In this document: piece after piece, positions 18,053 through 26,481 of the stretch
How the letters are laid out: each line of letters starts with the position of its first letter
Numbering within the stretch: position 1 is the stretch's first letter
Source: Acidiferrobacteraceae bacterium
GTDB taxonomy: Bacteria; Pseudomonadota; Gammaproteobacteria; Arenicellales; UBA868
Assembly (NCBI GenBank): GCA_002729195.1
Contig: PBTT01000084.1
Coordinates: 1-57,259 of the forward strand
Reading direction: 5' to 3'
Length of the DNA stretch: 57,259 bases
Position numbers and translations under genes: made by a program
The notes under the pieces: model-generated
The model's database searches: none
Seen by the model: only the letters and a program-made list of their open reading frames with translations
Told to the model about the DNA's origin: nothing

Positions 18053-19234
18053 TTAATCCAATTTGATCACCGAGATGGTGTAGGGTTTGTCGAACTTGGT
18101 GTTGATTCCCCCTGGAACGGGGAAGTCCATGTTGGTCACGATCAATTCGTTGCCGCGCATCACCACTTCACTGGGTTGATCAAGTCGTCCTCCCGATCCA
18201 TCGTTCTCCTCATCCACAGCCAGTGTCCGCACCGAGCCATCCGGATACACCACCTGGACCGCGTTGGCCAAGGAGTCGGCCACGTAAATTCTGTCGGTCT
18301 TCAAATCACAGAAGATCCCGTCGCACGATTTCATGAAGGGCGCCTTGGCGAAGAGGGTTGTTTCGGTCGGGTTACCCTTGTCGTCAAAAGTGGTTCGGTG
18401 CAGCGTGCCATCGGCAAAGTTGCCGCAGTAAAGGTTTCCCTTGCTGTCAAAGGTGAGGCCGTCGGCGCCAAAACCGACGTCAGGGTTGAATGTCTCGATG
18501 GTGGCGACCAGGTGCGGATCCTTCAAAAGCGGTGTTTTCAGCTGCGTGCCTTCCTCTGTCAGTTTGACGCGGAAAATGCCGCTGATGAGCGGTTGCTTGG
18601 GGTCGGGTCGCGGGACCATGCTGGTATCGCTGACGTAAAGGTAACCGTCGCGGATAATCACCGCGTTGGCCACCACCATGCCCTCGATCACCACAACAGG
18701 ATCACCGGCCGGATCGTAGTTCTTATCCAGGGGAACGCGCAGGACGCGGGAGTTGTTTCCCGGATTCTCCGGATCGGCGAACCATTGTAGATCGGTGACA
18801 AAGAGGTTTTTCGCTTCCGCGTCGACACAGATCCCGAACGGAAAAGCCTTGCCGGTGACGGGATGCTTGGGGGGATCGTAGTACTTCTTGACCTGGTTGT
18901 CCTTCGTGATCTTCAGCAGCACCGGCGGAGGATCCTGCTTTGACTTGTCCTCGGCCGTCGTGTAACTGTTGACGTTGGGCACGGCCACGATCACTTCACC
19001 GTTCGGCAACAGGCACATGCCGTCCGGAGTGTCGTGGCGGTCCGACAGTTCCACCAGCAGTTCGGCTTTCTTCAGTGGTTCCGAGCTGTTGCCCCCTTGA
19101 GCCTGCTCACCCGACCGCTCCTCCCCGGGCAAGGGATCGGCCCGGCGGGACTCCGAACATCCGGTGAACAACGCCACCGCGAGGACTGTAGTTGAAAGCG
19201 TAACAAGACGGATTGTATTTTTCATTGTCATCAT
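18053..19234 (-). CDS. SMP-30/gluconolactonase-like lipoprotein
   Basis: A 393-residue lipoprotein: signal peptide with lipobox LFTG-C at about 24-28. A six-bladed propeller of the SMP-30/NHL type follows (PDGMCLLPNGEVIVAVPN, GICVDAEAKNLFVTDL, GADGLTFDSKGNLYCGNF, CDGIFCDLKTDRIYVADS). It overlaps the gldA-like gene by ATGA. Members hydrolyse lactones or simply bind ligands; sited at the membrane surface it may process or sense the substrate of the operon. An internal ATG at codon 4 is an alternative start. Confidence 0.75.
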   Translation of the reverse strand: MMTMKNTIRLVTLSTTVLAVALFTGCSESRRADPLPGEERSGEQAQGGNSSEPLKKAELLVELSDRHDTPDGMCLLPNGEVIVAVPNVNSYTTAEDKSKQDPPPVLLKITKDNQVKKYYDPPKHPVTGKAFPFGICVDAEAKNLFVTDLQWFADPENPGNNSRVLRVPLDKNYDPAGDPVVVIEGMVVANAVIIRDGYLYVSDTSMVPRPDPKQPLISGIFRVKLTEEGTQLKTPLLKDPHLVATIETFNPDVGFGADGLTFDSKGNLYCGNFADGTLHRTTFDDKGNPTETTLFAKAPFMKSCDGIFCDLKTDRIYVADSLANAVQVVYPDGSVRTLAVDEENDGSGGRLDQPSEVVMRGNELIVTNMDFPVPGGINTKFDKPYTISVIKLD

Positions 19235-20349
19235 GATTTGTTTTCTGGTTGGAAAGTTAACCGTTCGGAACCCAGTTGATCGGCGGCCATCATCGCATCC
19301 ACCACGCCGTCTGATGTCACCTCGAAACAGTGGTTTGCGCAGAGTGAGCCCTCCCCGGCACAGATATCGCCCACCGTCCTGAGTTGTTCCCGGCCTACTT
19401 CCTTCATGTTCAATTGGGCGAACGTTACGGGCAGGCCGATCGCAATCAGGAAGTCAAAGATCTGGCACATGACGTCCACATCGGTGTCCTCGTCGAGGCA
19501 GAGCTGGGTGACGATGCCGAAGCTGACTTTCTCGCCGTGCATCATATCCTTGCACTCGGGAAAGTTGGAGAGAAGGTTGGCCACCATGTGGGCGGTGGCA
19601 AGGCCGCCGCTTTCAAAGCCCAGTCCTGAGAGGAGGACATTGGTTTCGATGATCTTCTCGACGGCGGGAGTGAGAAGTTGATGCTCCACCGCCCGCCTGG
19701 CTTCCACTCCGTATTCCATGAGGTTGTCGTAGGCGAGACGGGCGAGGGTCATGGCCGCGAGGGTTGAGACTCCGCCGCCCAGGTTGGTGGCCCGGGTCTT
19801 GTAGGCCGCCTCGGCTTCAACCCAGGTGGCCAGCGCGTCGCCCATCCCGCTGGCAAAGGTGCGGACCGGTGCGTGGGCAATGACCAGCGAATCGACCAGG
19901 ACAATGTCCGGATTGAAGGGCCAGCATTCGAACCCTTCGAAGTTTCCCTTCTCATCGTACCACACGGTGGCGGCACTGGTGGGCGTGTCGTTGGAGGCGA
20001 TGGTGGGGCAGGTCATCATCTTGAGACCGGCTTCCACGGCGGCGGCCTTGGCAGTGTCGAGCGCCTTTCCCCCGCCGGCACCAACCATGACGTCCGCGCC
20101 AACATCCGCCGCCGCCGCGGCAACACGCGTCGCTTCCGCCTTGGTCGATTCTCCCTGGAACTCGATATCGGACGGTTCCAGGCCCGCTTCCTTAAGGCTG
20201 GCCCGGACGGTGGAGCCGATGATCCTCTTGATGCCGGGGGACCAAAGGATGATCGGTTTTTGGCCAAGCAACTTGATGTAGCTGCCGATTTCGCCGAGCA
20301 CACCCCGGCCCTGCACGTATTTGTTAGGGGCAATCAGTACGGTTTTCAT
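19231..20349 (-). CDS. gldA: Glycerol dehydrogenase-like (GldA family)
   Basis: A 372-residue NAD-dependent, metal-containing polyol dehydrogenase. The N-terminus (APNKYVQGRGVLGEIGSYI) and the dinucleotide motif VGAGGGKALDTAK are diagnostic of glycerol dehydrogenases. Metal ligands are visible as the Asp of SGMGDALATW and the two His of TAHMVANLL and MMHGEKVSFG. It would convert glycerol to dihydroxyacetone or act on a related vicinal diol. It is coupled by ATGA overlaps both to the kinase gene before it and to the lipoprotein gene after it, so a role in the same pathway is very likely. The exact polyol is not certain. Confidence 0.85.
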   Translation of the reverse strand: MKTVLIAPNKYVQGRGVLGEIGSYIKLLGQKPIILWSPGIKRIIGSTVRASLKEAGLEPSDIEFQGESTKAEATRVAAAAADVGADVMVGAGGGKALDTAKAAAVEAGLKMMTCPTIASNDTPTSAATVWYDEKGNFEGFECWPFNPDIVLVDSLVIAHAPVRTFASGMGDALATWVEAEAAYKTRATNLGGGVSTLAAMTLARLAYDNLMEYGVEARRAVEHQLLTPAVEKIIETNVLLSGLGFESGGLATAHMVANLLSNFPECKDMMHGEKVSFGIVTQLCLDEDTDVDVMCQIFDFLIAIGLPVTFAQLNMKEVGREQLRTVGDICAGEGSLCANHCFEVTSDGVVDAMMAADQLGSERLTFQPENKS

Positions 20350-21905
20350 GAACCCTCCGTTTTGTTGGTGGTCTGTTTAATGTCGCGATTGAGATCCTTC
20401 AGCGCCGGGTAAAGGCGCTCGAACACCTGGTAGCCGTCTCGATAACGTTCGTTCAGTTTCAGGTCCGGTTCGTAGACCTCGCCCGGCCTGGAGACCTGAT
20501 CAAAAGCCTCCTGTTCATTTTTGTAGAGGCCCACCCCGATGCCGGCCAGGAGAGCTGCGCCGAGCGGTGTTGCCTCTTCCAACGGGAGAACCTCCAGCGG
20601 CAAACCGGCCATGTCGGCTTTGTTCTGCATGGCAAACCGGTTCCGCGTGCCTCCGCCCACCGAGACGATTTTGTCGGCCGGAAGGTCCAGGCCGGATTTG
20701 AGGTTCTCGAGGATTTGCACGAATTGGTAATTGAGACCTTCAATCAACGATCGGAGCATGTCGCCCCGGGTCACGGTGTTGCGAAGGCCGACGAAGGCAC
20801 CCATGGAGTCAGGATCGACGATCGGAAACGTGCTGCCACAAAGGTGGGGCAGGAAGAGGACCCCATTGGCGCCCGGCGGCGATTCCTGTGCCGTCGCCAT
20901 CAGGTTGTTCCAGTCAGATCCTCCTTCGGCTTCGGCCTTCCGTTTTTCCTCCGAACCATACTCCCGACGAAACCACTCGGTGGCTTCACCGGCAACCGCC
21001 GAGCCCATCACAGCCCAGGTGTCGCGCGCGACGTGGGAGTCGACCCAGGCGCCCATCTCACACGCTTCCGGCGTCAACATCGGTTTGGCCAGGGCGGACA
21101 CGATGATGTCCCAGGTTCCGAGCACCGTGAGGACAACACCCGGTTTGAACGCCCCGGAGGGCAATGCTCCGCAAAGAAAATCGTGTCCTCCCAGGACGAC
21201 CGGTGTCCCCTTGGCCAACCCGGTGGCCTTGGCCGCCTCGGCATGAACTTCGCCGATGATCGTGCCGCTGGGTTGGGGCTCGCACAGGAGCTCAGGATCA
21301 ACGCCGGAAATCTTCAGGAGTTCCTCCGACCAGTGTCGCTTCTGCTGATCAAAGAGCAGCGTGTTGGAGGCCATGGAATAATCTGTGGCGTACTCCCCGC
21401 ATAACATGAAGTTGACGAAATCCTCGATCAGCAGGTATTTGGCGGTCTTTTCAAGAACGGCCGGCTCGTGCTCGCGCATCCAAAGCAGCCGTAGGGCGGT
21501 GTTGCAATGCCAGACGGGGTTGCCGCTGATCGCGAATTGTTTCTGCGCGCCGACATTTTTCAGCCACCACTGTTGCTGCGGTCTTGTACGGGGGCAGGTC
21601 CAACTGATAAAGGGATAAAGCCAGTGTCCCTTCCTGTCCATCGGGACGGCGTCCATGCCCATCCCGGTAACAGCGACACCCTTGATACGCGCCGGGTTGT
21701 CGAGTTGGGTTGTCGCCTCCCGAAGCGATTCCCTCACCCCGTCCCAGATCTGTTCCGGTTTCCAGATCGTCCAGTCCGGATGTTCCGGGTCGGGATTGAA
21801 ACGTTGAGTGGGCCGGCTGGCCTGTGCGCGGGCATTACCGTTCAGGTCGTAAACCATCGCCTTTAGGCTGGTAGAGCCCAGGTCGATGCCTGCTAGGTAG
21901 TCCAT
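20346..21905 (-). CDS. FGGY-family carbohydrate kinase
   Basis: A 519-residue cytoplasmic kinase. The N-terminal ATPase-fold phosphate loop is AGIDLGSTSLKAMVYD, the middle has GHDFLCGALPSG, and the C-terminal FGGY signature region reads VSVGGGTRNRFAMQNKADM followed by GAALLAGIGVG. Length matches xylulokinase/glycerol kinase relatives, and overall it looks closest to the xylulokinase branch. It overlaps the glycerol dehydrogenase start by ATGA and follows the aldolase gene by 20 bases. The three genes make a possible oxidise-phosphorylate-cleave series for a ketose or polyol. The sugar specificity cannot be told from sequence alone. Confidence 0.85.
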   Translation of the reverse strand: MDYLAGIDLGSTSLKAMVYDLNGNARAQASRPTQRFNPDPEHPDWTIWKPEQIWDGVRESLREATTQLDNPARIKGVAVTGMGMDAVPMDRKGHWLYPFISWTCPRTRPQQQWWLKNVGAQKQFAISGNPVWHCNTALRLLWMREHEPAVLEKTAKYLLIEDFVNFMLCGEYATDYSMASNTLLFDQQKRHWSEELLKISGVDPELLCEPQPSGTIIGEVHAEAAKATGLAKGTPVVLGGHDFLCGALPSGAFKPGVVLTVLGTWDIIVSALAKPMLTPEACEMGAWVDSHVARDTWAVMGSAVAGEATEWFRREYGSEEKRKAEAEGGSDWNNLMATAQESPPGANGVLFLPHLCGSTFPIVDPDSMGAFVGLRNTVTRGDMLRSLIEGLNYQFVQILENLKSGLDLPADKIVSVGGGTRNRFAMQNKADMAGLPLEVLPLEEATPLGAALLAGIGVGLYKNEQEAFDQVSRPGEVYEPDLKLNERYRDGYQVFERLYPALKDLNRDIKQTTNKTEGS

Positions 21906-21925
21906 AACATTTTTCCGGATTCACA

Positions 21926-22735
21926 TCACGCATCCGCCCCATGAACGATTTGCCGGTAACGCGCCACTTCGGCGGCGATGTCTTCCGCTTCAAAAATGTT
22001 TCGTCCAAACACCAGGCCACGCGCACCCGCTTTCATCGACTCCTCGGCCAGCTCATAGGCCATCTGCGGCGTTTCACACTTGGCGCCGCCCGCCAGGAGC
22101 AATGGCACCGGACAGGTTTCCGCAAGCTCCGACACCGCCTCAAGGCTGCCCGGGTACTGGCTCTTGACCAGATCCGCCCCAAGCTCCGCGGCGACCCGGC
22201 ATGAAAGGGAGAGCACCTTGGGATCCTTACGATCCTCCGGATTGGTGTTCTCCCGCGCGCTCAGCGCCTCGATGACGTAGACCATCCCCAACCGCTCGCA
22301 CTCGCGGGCGATGCGGGCATTGCGCTGGATTTCCAGCTTCTCTATCTCCGGATCTTTGTGCCCTATGTAGAGGTAGGACATGACCGCATCGGCGCCGGCA
22401 GCGAGGGCGTTTTCGACGCTGGCCAGTTCCACGGTCGCACCCACCGGATACGGCAGCACTTTGCGAACGTAACTCTGGTAATCGAAATGCACGAAGAGCG
22501 CGGGACGCCTCTTGCCAATGAACGCTTCCTCCAGCGAAGTAACCATTCCTGGCGCCACCATCAGGGCGTCAACGTCCGCCATGGCCAGAGTGACCTCTTT
22601 CATCTCCCCCAGGGAACGCATTCCCGACAACGGTCCCATGATGACTCCGTGGGAGTAGGCCACCACCAGGCTGTTGCCACTCTTTTCGTTAAAGATCCGG
22701 CCCAACCGGATTTTCTTGCCCGTTCTTGAATCCAT
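21926..22735 (-). CDS. Class I aldolase of the FbaB/LsrF (DeoC-like) family
   Basis: A 269-residue TIM-barrel aldolase. The Schiff-base lysine is K191 in ADLVKSQYPG, which matches the ADLVK-x-x-YxG signature of archaeal-type fructose-bisphosphate aldolase, LsrF and related enzymes. The phosphate-binding segment is LLAGGAK and the last strand GARGLVFGRNIF. It sits 42 bases after the UroD-family gene and 20 bases before the kinase gene. LsrF acts on phosphorylated AI-2, but no lsr transporter or LuxS-related context is present, so I favour cleavage of a phosphorylated ketose from the operon substrate. Confidence 0.8.
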   Translation of the reverse strand: MDSRTGKKIRLGRIFNEKSGNSLVVAYSHGVIMGPLSGMRSLGEMKEVTLAMADVDALMVAPGMVTSLEEAFIGKRRPALFVHFDYQSYVRKVLPYPVGATVELASVENALAAGADAVMSYLYIGHKDPEIEKLEIQRNARIARECERLGMVYVIEALSARENTNPEDRKDPKVLSLSCRVAAELGADLVKSQYPGSLEAVSELAETCPVPLLLAGGAKCETPQMAYELAEESMKAGARGLVFGRNIFEAEDIAAEVARYRQIVHGADA

Positions 22736-22777
22736 ATCGTTCTTTCTTTTTTTCCTTCACCAACCCTAAATCCAATG

Positions 22778-23920
22778 TTATTGGACCGGGTAATTTCCAT
22801 AGGCTTCCACGGCATCGCGAATGGCCACGAGGTTGGCCGGGGGAGCATCGCTTTGGACATTGTGAGCCGGCGCCACGATGTAGCCACCTCCCGGTCCCAG
22901 CGCGCGGATATAGCGCCGCACCTCGGCCATCACTTCTTCCCGTGTCCCAAAAGGGAGGAGATGCTGAAGGTCGATCCCACCGTGAAAAACCAACTGCTCG
23001 CCAAAGTCGCGTTTCAGCCCCTCCGGTTCCATTCCCTGGGCCAGCGGCTGGATCGGATCGAGCACATCCAGCCCCATGTCAATCCAGCTGGGGATAAACG
23101 GGCGCACGTTGCCACAGGAATGCACCATCAGTTTGGCCTGGGGATTCTTCTCCTTGATCTTTCGCCGGGCTGCATTCCACAATCGTTCGAAACGGGGCCG
23201 GACCATTTCCTCAAACATCTTCGGAGAAATCATCGGCGCCAGCTGCGTTCCGAGATCCTCGCCGCTCAGGCGCACGATATCGATCAGGTCTCCCACTTCG
23301 TCCATGCCGATCTCCATGAGACGCACAGCAATATCGGTGATTTTGTCCATGATCGCGCAGACAATCCCGGGTTTCATCGCCATGTCCATCAGCCAGTTCT
23401 CCATCCCGTAAACCCACCACGACTGTTCCCAGATGGAATTGGCCGGCTTGAACATAATGGCCCGGTCAGTTTCCCTCCTGATCTGCAAGACCTGCTCCCG
23501 ATAGCATGCGATGCGACCGTCATCCTCCGGATCTGGCCAGGGATAACGCTCGATATCCTTGAGCGTCGCGTTGGCCAGCGGAAACTTGACCATCTCATAG
23601 TAGTAACTGCCATCTTCCCGCACCACCTTCTCCCGTCCAACACCCCACTCGTCGTAGAGCAGCCCGTTGTCCGTCTTCGGTGGATGCCAGTTCGCCGGCT
23701 TCTGTAGACTGGTGTAGTGAACATCCAGTTGCATGGCATCAAGGAGGTCGCGGCTGGCAGAGACGTCCGTCCAGGTGCCCATCTTCTTTTCCGGTTCCGG
23801 CGGCAAACCCAGGTGTTCCCTCAGTCGATGGTATATATCGACCGTCAACGACATGTTCAAGGGAATACGATCAGGCTCCCTGTGTTCCAGCACAGCCAGC
23901 ACGCGTTCCCGAGAAGTCAT
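22778..23920 (-). CDS. UroD-family corrinoid-type methyltransferase (MtaA-like)
   Basis: About 380 residues from ATG 23920 (MTSRERVLAVLEHREPDRIP), preceded by GGGGAAGG; the frame stays open to 23980. The fold is that of uroporphyrinogen decarboxylase, but the HxC motif in LMVHSCGNV followed by FHGGIDLQHLLPFGT is the zinc-ligand pattern of MtaA/MtbA and O-demethylase methyltransferases. Residues GGGYIVAPAHNVQSDAPP form the usual C-terminal loop. Haem-pathway HemE is unlikely because the neighbours are GlpD, an aldolase and folate one-carbon genes. It would remove a methyl group from a substrate, or transfer one, using a corrinoid protein that is not in this window. Confidence 0.75.
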   Translation of the reverse strand: MTSRERVLAVLEHREPDRIPLNMSLTVDIYHRLREHLGLPPEPEKKMGTWTDVSASRDLLDAMQLDVHYTSLQKPANWHPPKTDNGLLYDEWGVGREKVVREDGSYYYEMVKFPLANATLKDIERYPWPDPEDDGRIACYREQVLQIRRETDRAIMFKPANSIWEQSWWVYGMENWLMDMAMKPGIVCAIMDKITDIAVRLMEIGMDEVGDLIDIVRLSGEDLGTQLAPMISPKMFEEMVRPRFERLWNAARRKIKEKNPQAKLMVHSCGNVRPFIPSWIDMGLDVLDPIQPLAQGMEPEGLKRDFGEQLVFHGGIDLQHLLPFGTREEVMAEVRRYIRALGPGGGYIVAPAHNVQSDAPPANLVAIRDAVEAYGNYPVQ

Positions 23921-23967
23921 GGTCAACCCTTCCCCGATTTTTCCCGTTTCAGTCACTCTCCCACTTT

Positions 23968-25650
23968 CTATCCTAACCAAGCCTTGCCCTCCCCTGCGCG
24001 CGGATGGAAGCGACGAATATAGTCTCGGTAGGAAGCCTGTTCTTCCTCAACCCGTTCATCACTCCAAGCCAAGTACTTCCGTGCCACCCGCACTGCGTTT
24101 TCAACCCCGATCGGGTCGAAGGCAGACTCATAACCCACCATTGTCCGCCGGAGCAGCACGTCGACAAGGGTCTCCGCAAACTCGTGTCGGAACGCGAACA
24201 GAATCTCCGCGCCGATGGCACCGGTGTTCGGGTCGAGAGGTTGCTTGAGTTCGTCTCCTGTATCTTTGACTAGAGTCAATATTTCCGCACTTCGCGTCCC
24301 GTAAACGCGGAGGAGGCGTTCCCGGCTTTTTTCCGGAATTCCCGCTTCTTTTCCAAACTGCGCGCAAAAGCTGGGAAAATCCTCACTGCCACCGGGGAGG
24401 ACCATCGCGTCCGTGCGACAACCCGAGCCTGGTCGGCGCGAAGCACTCGAAGAAAGTTTGCCGAGGACACAATCCACAGTTTCCCGGGCCAGGCTCCGGA
24501 AGGTGCTGAACTTCCCGCCCACGATGGAGATCAGCCCTTCCACACGTGGTCCGTGATCATAAACGATGTGCTTGCGCGTGATGCTCCCTTCGGCGCCCTG
24601 CGGCATGTAAGGCAGGGGCCGCACACCCGCATAGGTAAACCGTATTGAATCCCGCGTCAGCTTTGCCCGGGGGAATGCCCGGTTCGTCTCCTCCAGAAGA
24701 TAATGGACCTCCCTCTGGCCCGCGGCCGCATCGTCGGGGTCATCGTCGTATCGAATATCCGTTGTCCCGAGCAAGTAACACCCGTTCCAGGGCAGCACCA
24801 CAACCTGCCGCTGGTCTGCAACGGCTTCAAAGAAACAGGAGTCAATCGGTCCGTCAACAAACGAATCAACGACCAGGAAGCTTCCCTTGGTCCCGCCGAT
24901 GAGCCGCTCTGTTTTCGGGCCGGTTTGCAGGACCCGATCGACCCAGGGACCGGCAACGTTAACGGTAACCGTCGCCCGCACCTTGTAGGTGCGTTGGCCA
25001 ATGACATCCCGGAAATGGACTCCTTTCACCCGTCCCTGCTCGACCATCAAATCCTCCACTGCCGCGTAGGTGATGATCCCGGCACCCTCCCGAGAGGCAG
25101 ACAGCGCATTTTCGATGCAAAGCCGTTCAGCGTAATCGGCGTAGGCATCGGTCATCACTCCCGCCCCGGTCAATCCGTCCGGGTTCAGGCCGGGCATACG
25201 CTCAAGTGCCGACTGACGCGAGAGAGTCTTGTGGACACCGAGGGACGAGCGGGAGCAGATCGCAAAAAGGTCCAGGACCGTCAGGCCTGCCTTAACCTGC
25301 CAGGGCTTGTGCTTGTTCGACTGATAGAAGGGGATGAACAGGGGCTGTGGCTTTACCAGGTGCGGAGCGATCCGGAGGAGGTTTGCTCGTTCCCGCAAGG
25401 ACTCCCGAACCAGGCCGATATCACCATGCTCCAGGTAACGCAGGCCACCATGAATCATCCGGCCGGAATAACTTGAGGTTCCACTGCCGATATCCCCCTT
25501 GTCCAGCAGCAGAACCTTCAGACCCCGCATGGCCGCGTCCCGGGCAATGCCCGTGCCGTTGATGCCGGCCCCGATCACGATGACATCAAAACTCTCGCGG
25601 TCGATATCCGCCGGGACCGGTGTATGACGTTGTGTGTGCGAGAATCTCAC
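23968..25650 (-). CDS. glpD: FAD-dependent glycerol-3-phosphate dehydrogenase family
   Basis: About 560 residues. The FAD-binding Rossmann motif is VIVIGAGINGTGIARDAAMRG, with MIHGGLRYLEHGD, VNVAGPW and VGGKFSTFRSLA following as in GlpD. I choose GTG at 25650 because it overlaps the stop codon of the decayed mmsA (GTGA), which fits translational coupling; a TTG at 25659 gives three more residues. GlpD oxidises glycerol-3-phosphate to dihydroxyacetone phosphate at the membrane, feeding quinones; the same fold serves as erythritol-phosphate dehydrogenase, which the adjacent FGGY kinase would also suit. If coupling matters, decay of the upstream gene may affect its expression. Confidence 0.85.
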   Translation of the reverse strand: MRFSHTQRHTPVPADIDRESFDVIVIGAGINGTGIARDAAMRGLKVLLLDKGDIGSGTSSYSGRMIHGGLRYLEHGDIGLVRESLRERANLLRIAPHLVKPQPLFIPFYQSNKHKPWQVKAGLTVLDLFAICSRSSLGVHKTLSRQSALERMPGLNPDGLTGAGVMTDAYADYAERLCIENALSASREGAGIITYAAVEDLMVEQGRVKGVHFRDVIGQRTYKVRATVTVNVAGPWVDRVLQTGPKTERLIGGTKGSFLVVDSFVDGPIDSCFFEAVADQRQVVVLPWNGCYLLGTTDIRYDDDPDDAAAGQREVHYLLEETNRAFPRAKLTRDSIRFTYAGVRPLPYMPQGAEGSITRKHIVYDHGPRVEGLISIVGGKFSTFRSLARETVDCVLGKLSSSASRRPGSGCRTDAMVLPGGSEDFPSFCAQFGKEAGIPEKSRERLLRVYGTRSAEILTLVKDTGDELKQPLDPNTGAIGAEILFAFRHEFAETLVDVLLRRTMVGYESAFDPIGVENAVRVARKYLAWSDERVEEEQASYRDYIRRFHPRAGEGKAWLG

Positions 25651-26471
25651 TCCGGCCAATAACGCTGGGAAATCACCTTTGACTCAGTAAAGAACTGCAC
25701 CACCGCCTTCTCCTGAGCCTTGACATCGGCGAAGATCGAAACCTTCATGCCGCCGAGCGGGAGAGACGCCATCGGCGCCGGAATACCGATATTCACACCG
25801 ATCATGCCGATCCGGGTTCGGAGTTTTTGAACTTTCTCACGTGATGGCCGTTCTGGGTGTAGATGGAGGCGCCGTTGCCGTATTGGTGGTCGTTGATGAT
25901 CTGGATCGATTCATCGAGCGTAGTCGCCTTCAGAATCACCATCACCGATCCGAAGATCTCGGTTTCATGAATCTTCATCTGCGGCTTTACGTCCGTAAAC
26001 ACATCAACGAAAAATTGAACGGCGCAATCAGGCCAGACACCCCCAAGGGCAAACGCAGCACCTCGCCATCAGTGCCCACAGCGTCATCGATCAACTTGTC
26101 GCCCTGCTGCAGGACCGGCATGCCGCAAGCCACTTCAGCATTCTCCAATGCCCGCTTCACCTCGGCCCTGGAATCAGGGAGTGATTTGCCATTCTCCTAG
26201 GAAATGTGTCAGGCCAGCTTTTCCGCATCGACGCAAATCCGCTCGACCAGTTTGAAGAGCAACTCTCAGCGCTGTGAAACCGGCGTGGCACTCCATCCGG
26301 AAAAAGCCGCCTTGTCCGCCGCGACAGTCTGGTCGATTTGCTCAGTAGATGAGAGAGCGGCACCCTGCAAATCGTCTGGCCCGTGGCGGAATTCTCCACG
26401 TCGAGATGGTCCTGCGTCCCGGGTTGAATCCAGTCTCCTCCCACGTAGTTCCTCAGGTTTGCGATGCTCAT
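25647..26471 (-). pseudogene. mmsA: Decayed (methyl)malonate-semialdehyde dehydrogenase
   Basis: ATG 26471 begins MSIANLRNYVGGDWIQPG, then GQTICRVPLS, the start of CoA-acylating MmsA/IolA-type aldehyde dehydrogenases. The frame then shifts (QIDQTVAA, WSATPVSQR), meets stops after SQR and near DAEKLA, and continues (KSLPDSRAEVKRALENAEVACG, GLIAPFNF). The central part, including the catalytic Cys and most of the NAD site, is missing: sequence jumps to DVKPQMKIHETEIFGSV. A second frameshift follows HHVRKFKN, then IGMIGVNIGIPAPMASLPL and FFTESKVISQRYWPE to a stop at 25647-25649. The family is about 480-500 residues; under 60 percent of the length remains. It lies 10 bases after the Fe-ADH gene, as an operon partner would. 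Confidence 0.88.
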
Positions 26472-26481
26472 CGTTTCAAAC

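Noticed and set aside
20346-22735. AI-2 processing (LsrK kinase plus LsrF aldolase)
   Set aside because: No Lsr transporter, LsrR, LsrG or LuxS genes nearby; glycerol-type dehydrogenases indicate a polyol or ketose pathway.
22778-23920. Haem-pathway uroporphyrinogen decarboxylase (HemE)
   Set aside because: The HSC zinc-type motif and the one-carbon/polyol neighbours fit an MtaA-like methyltransferase better.
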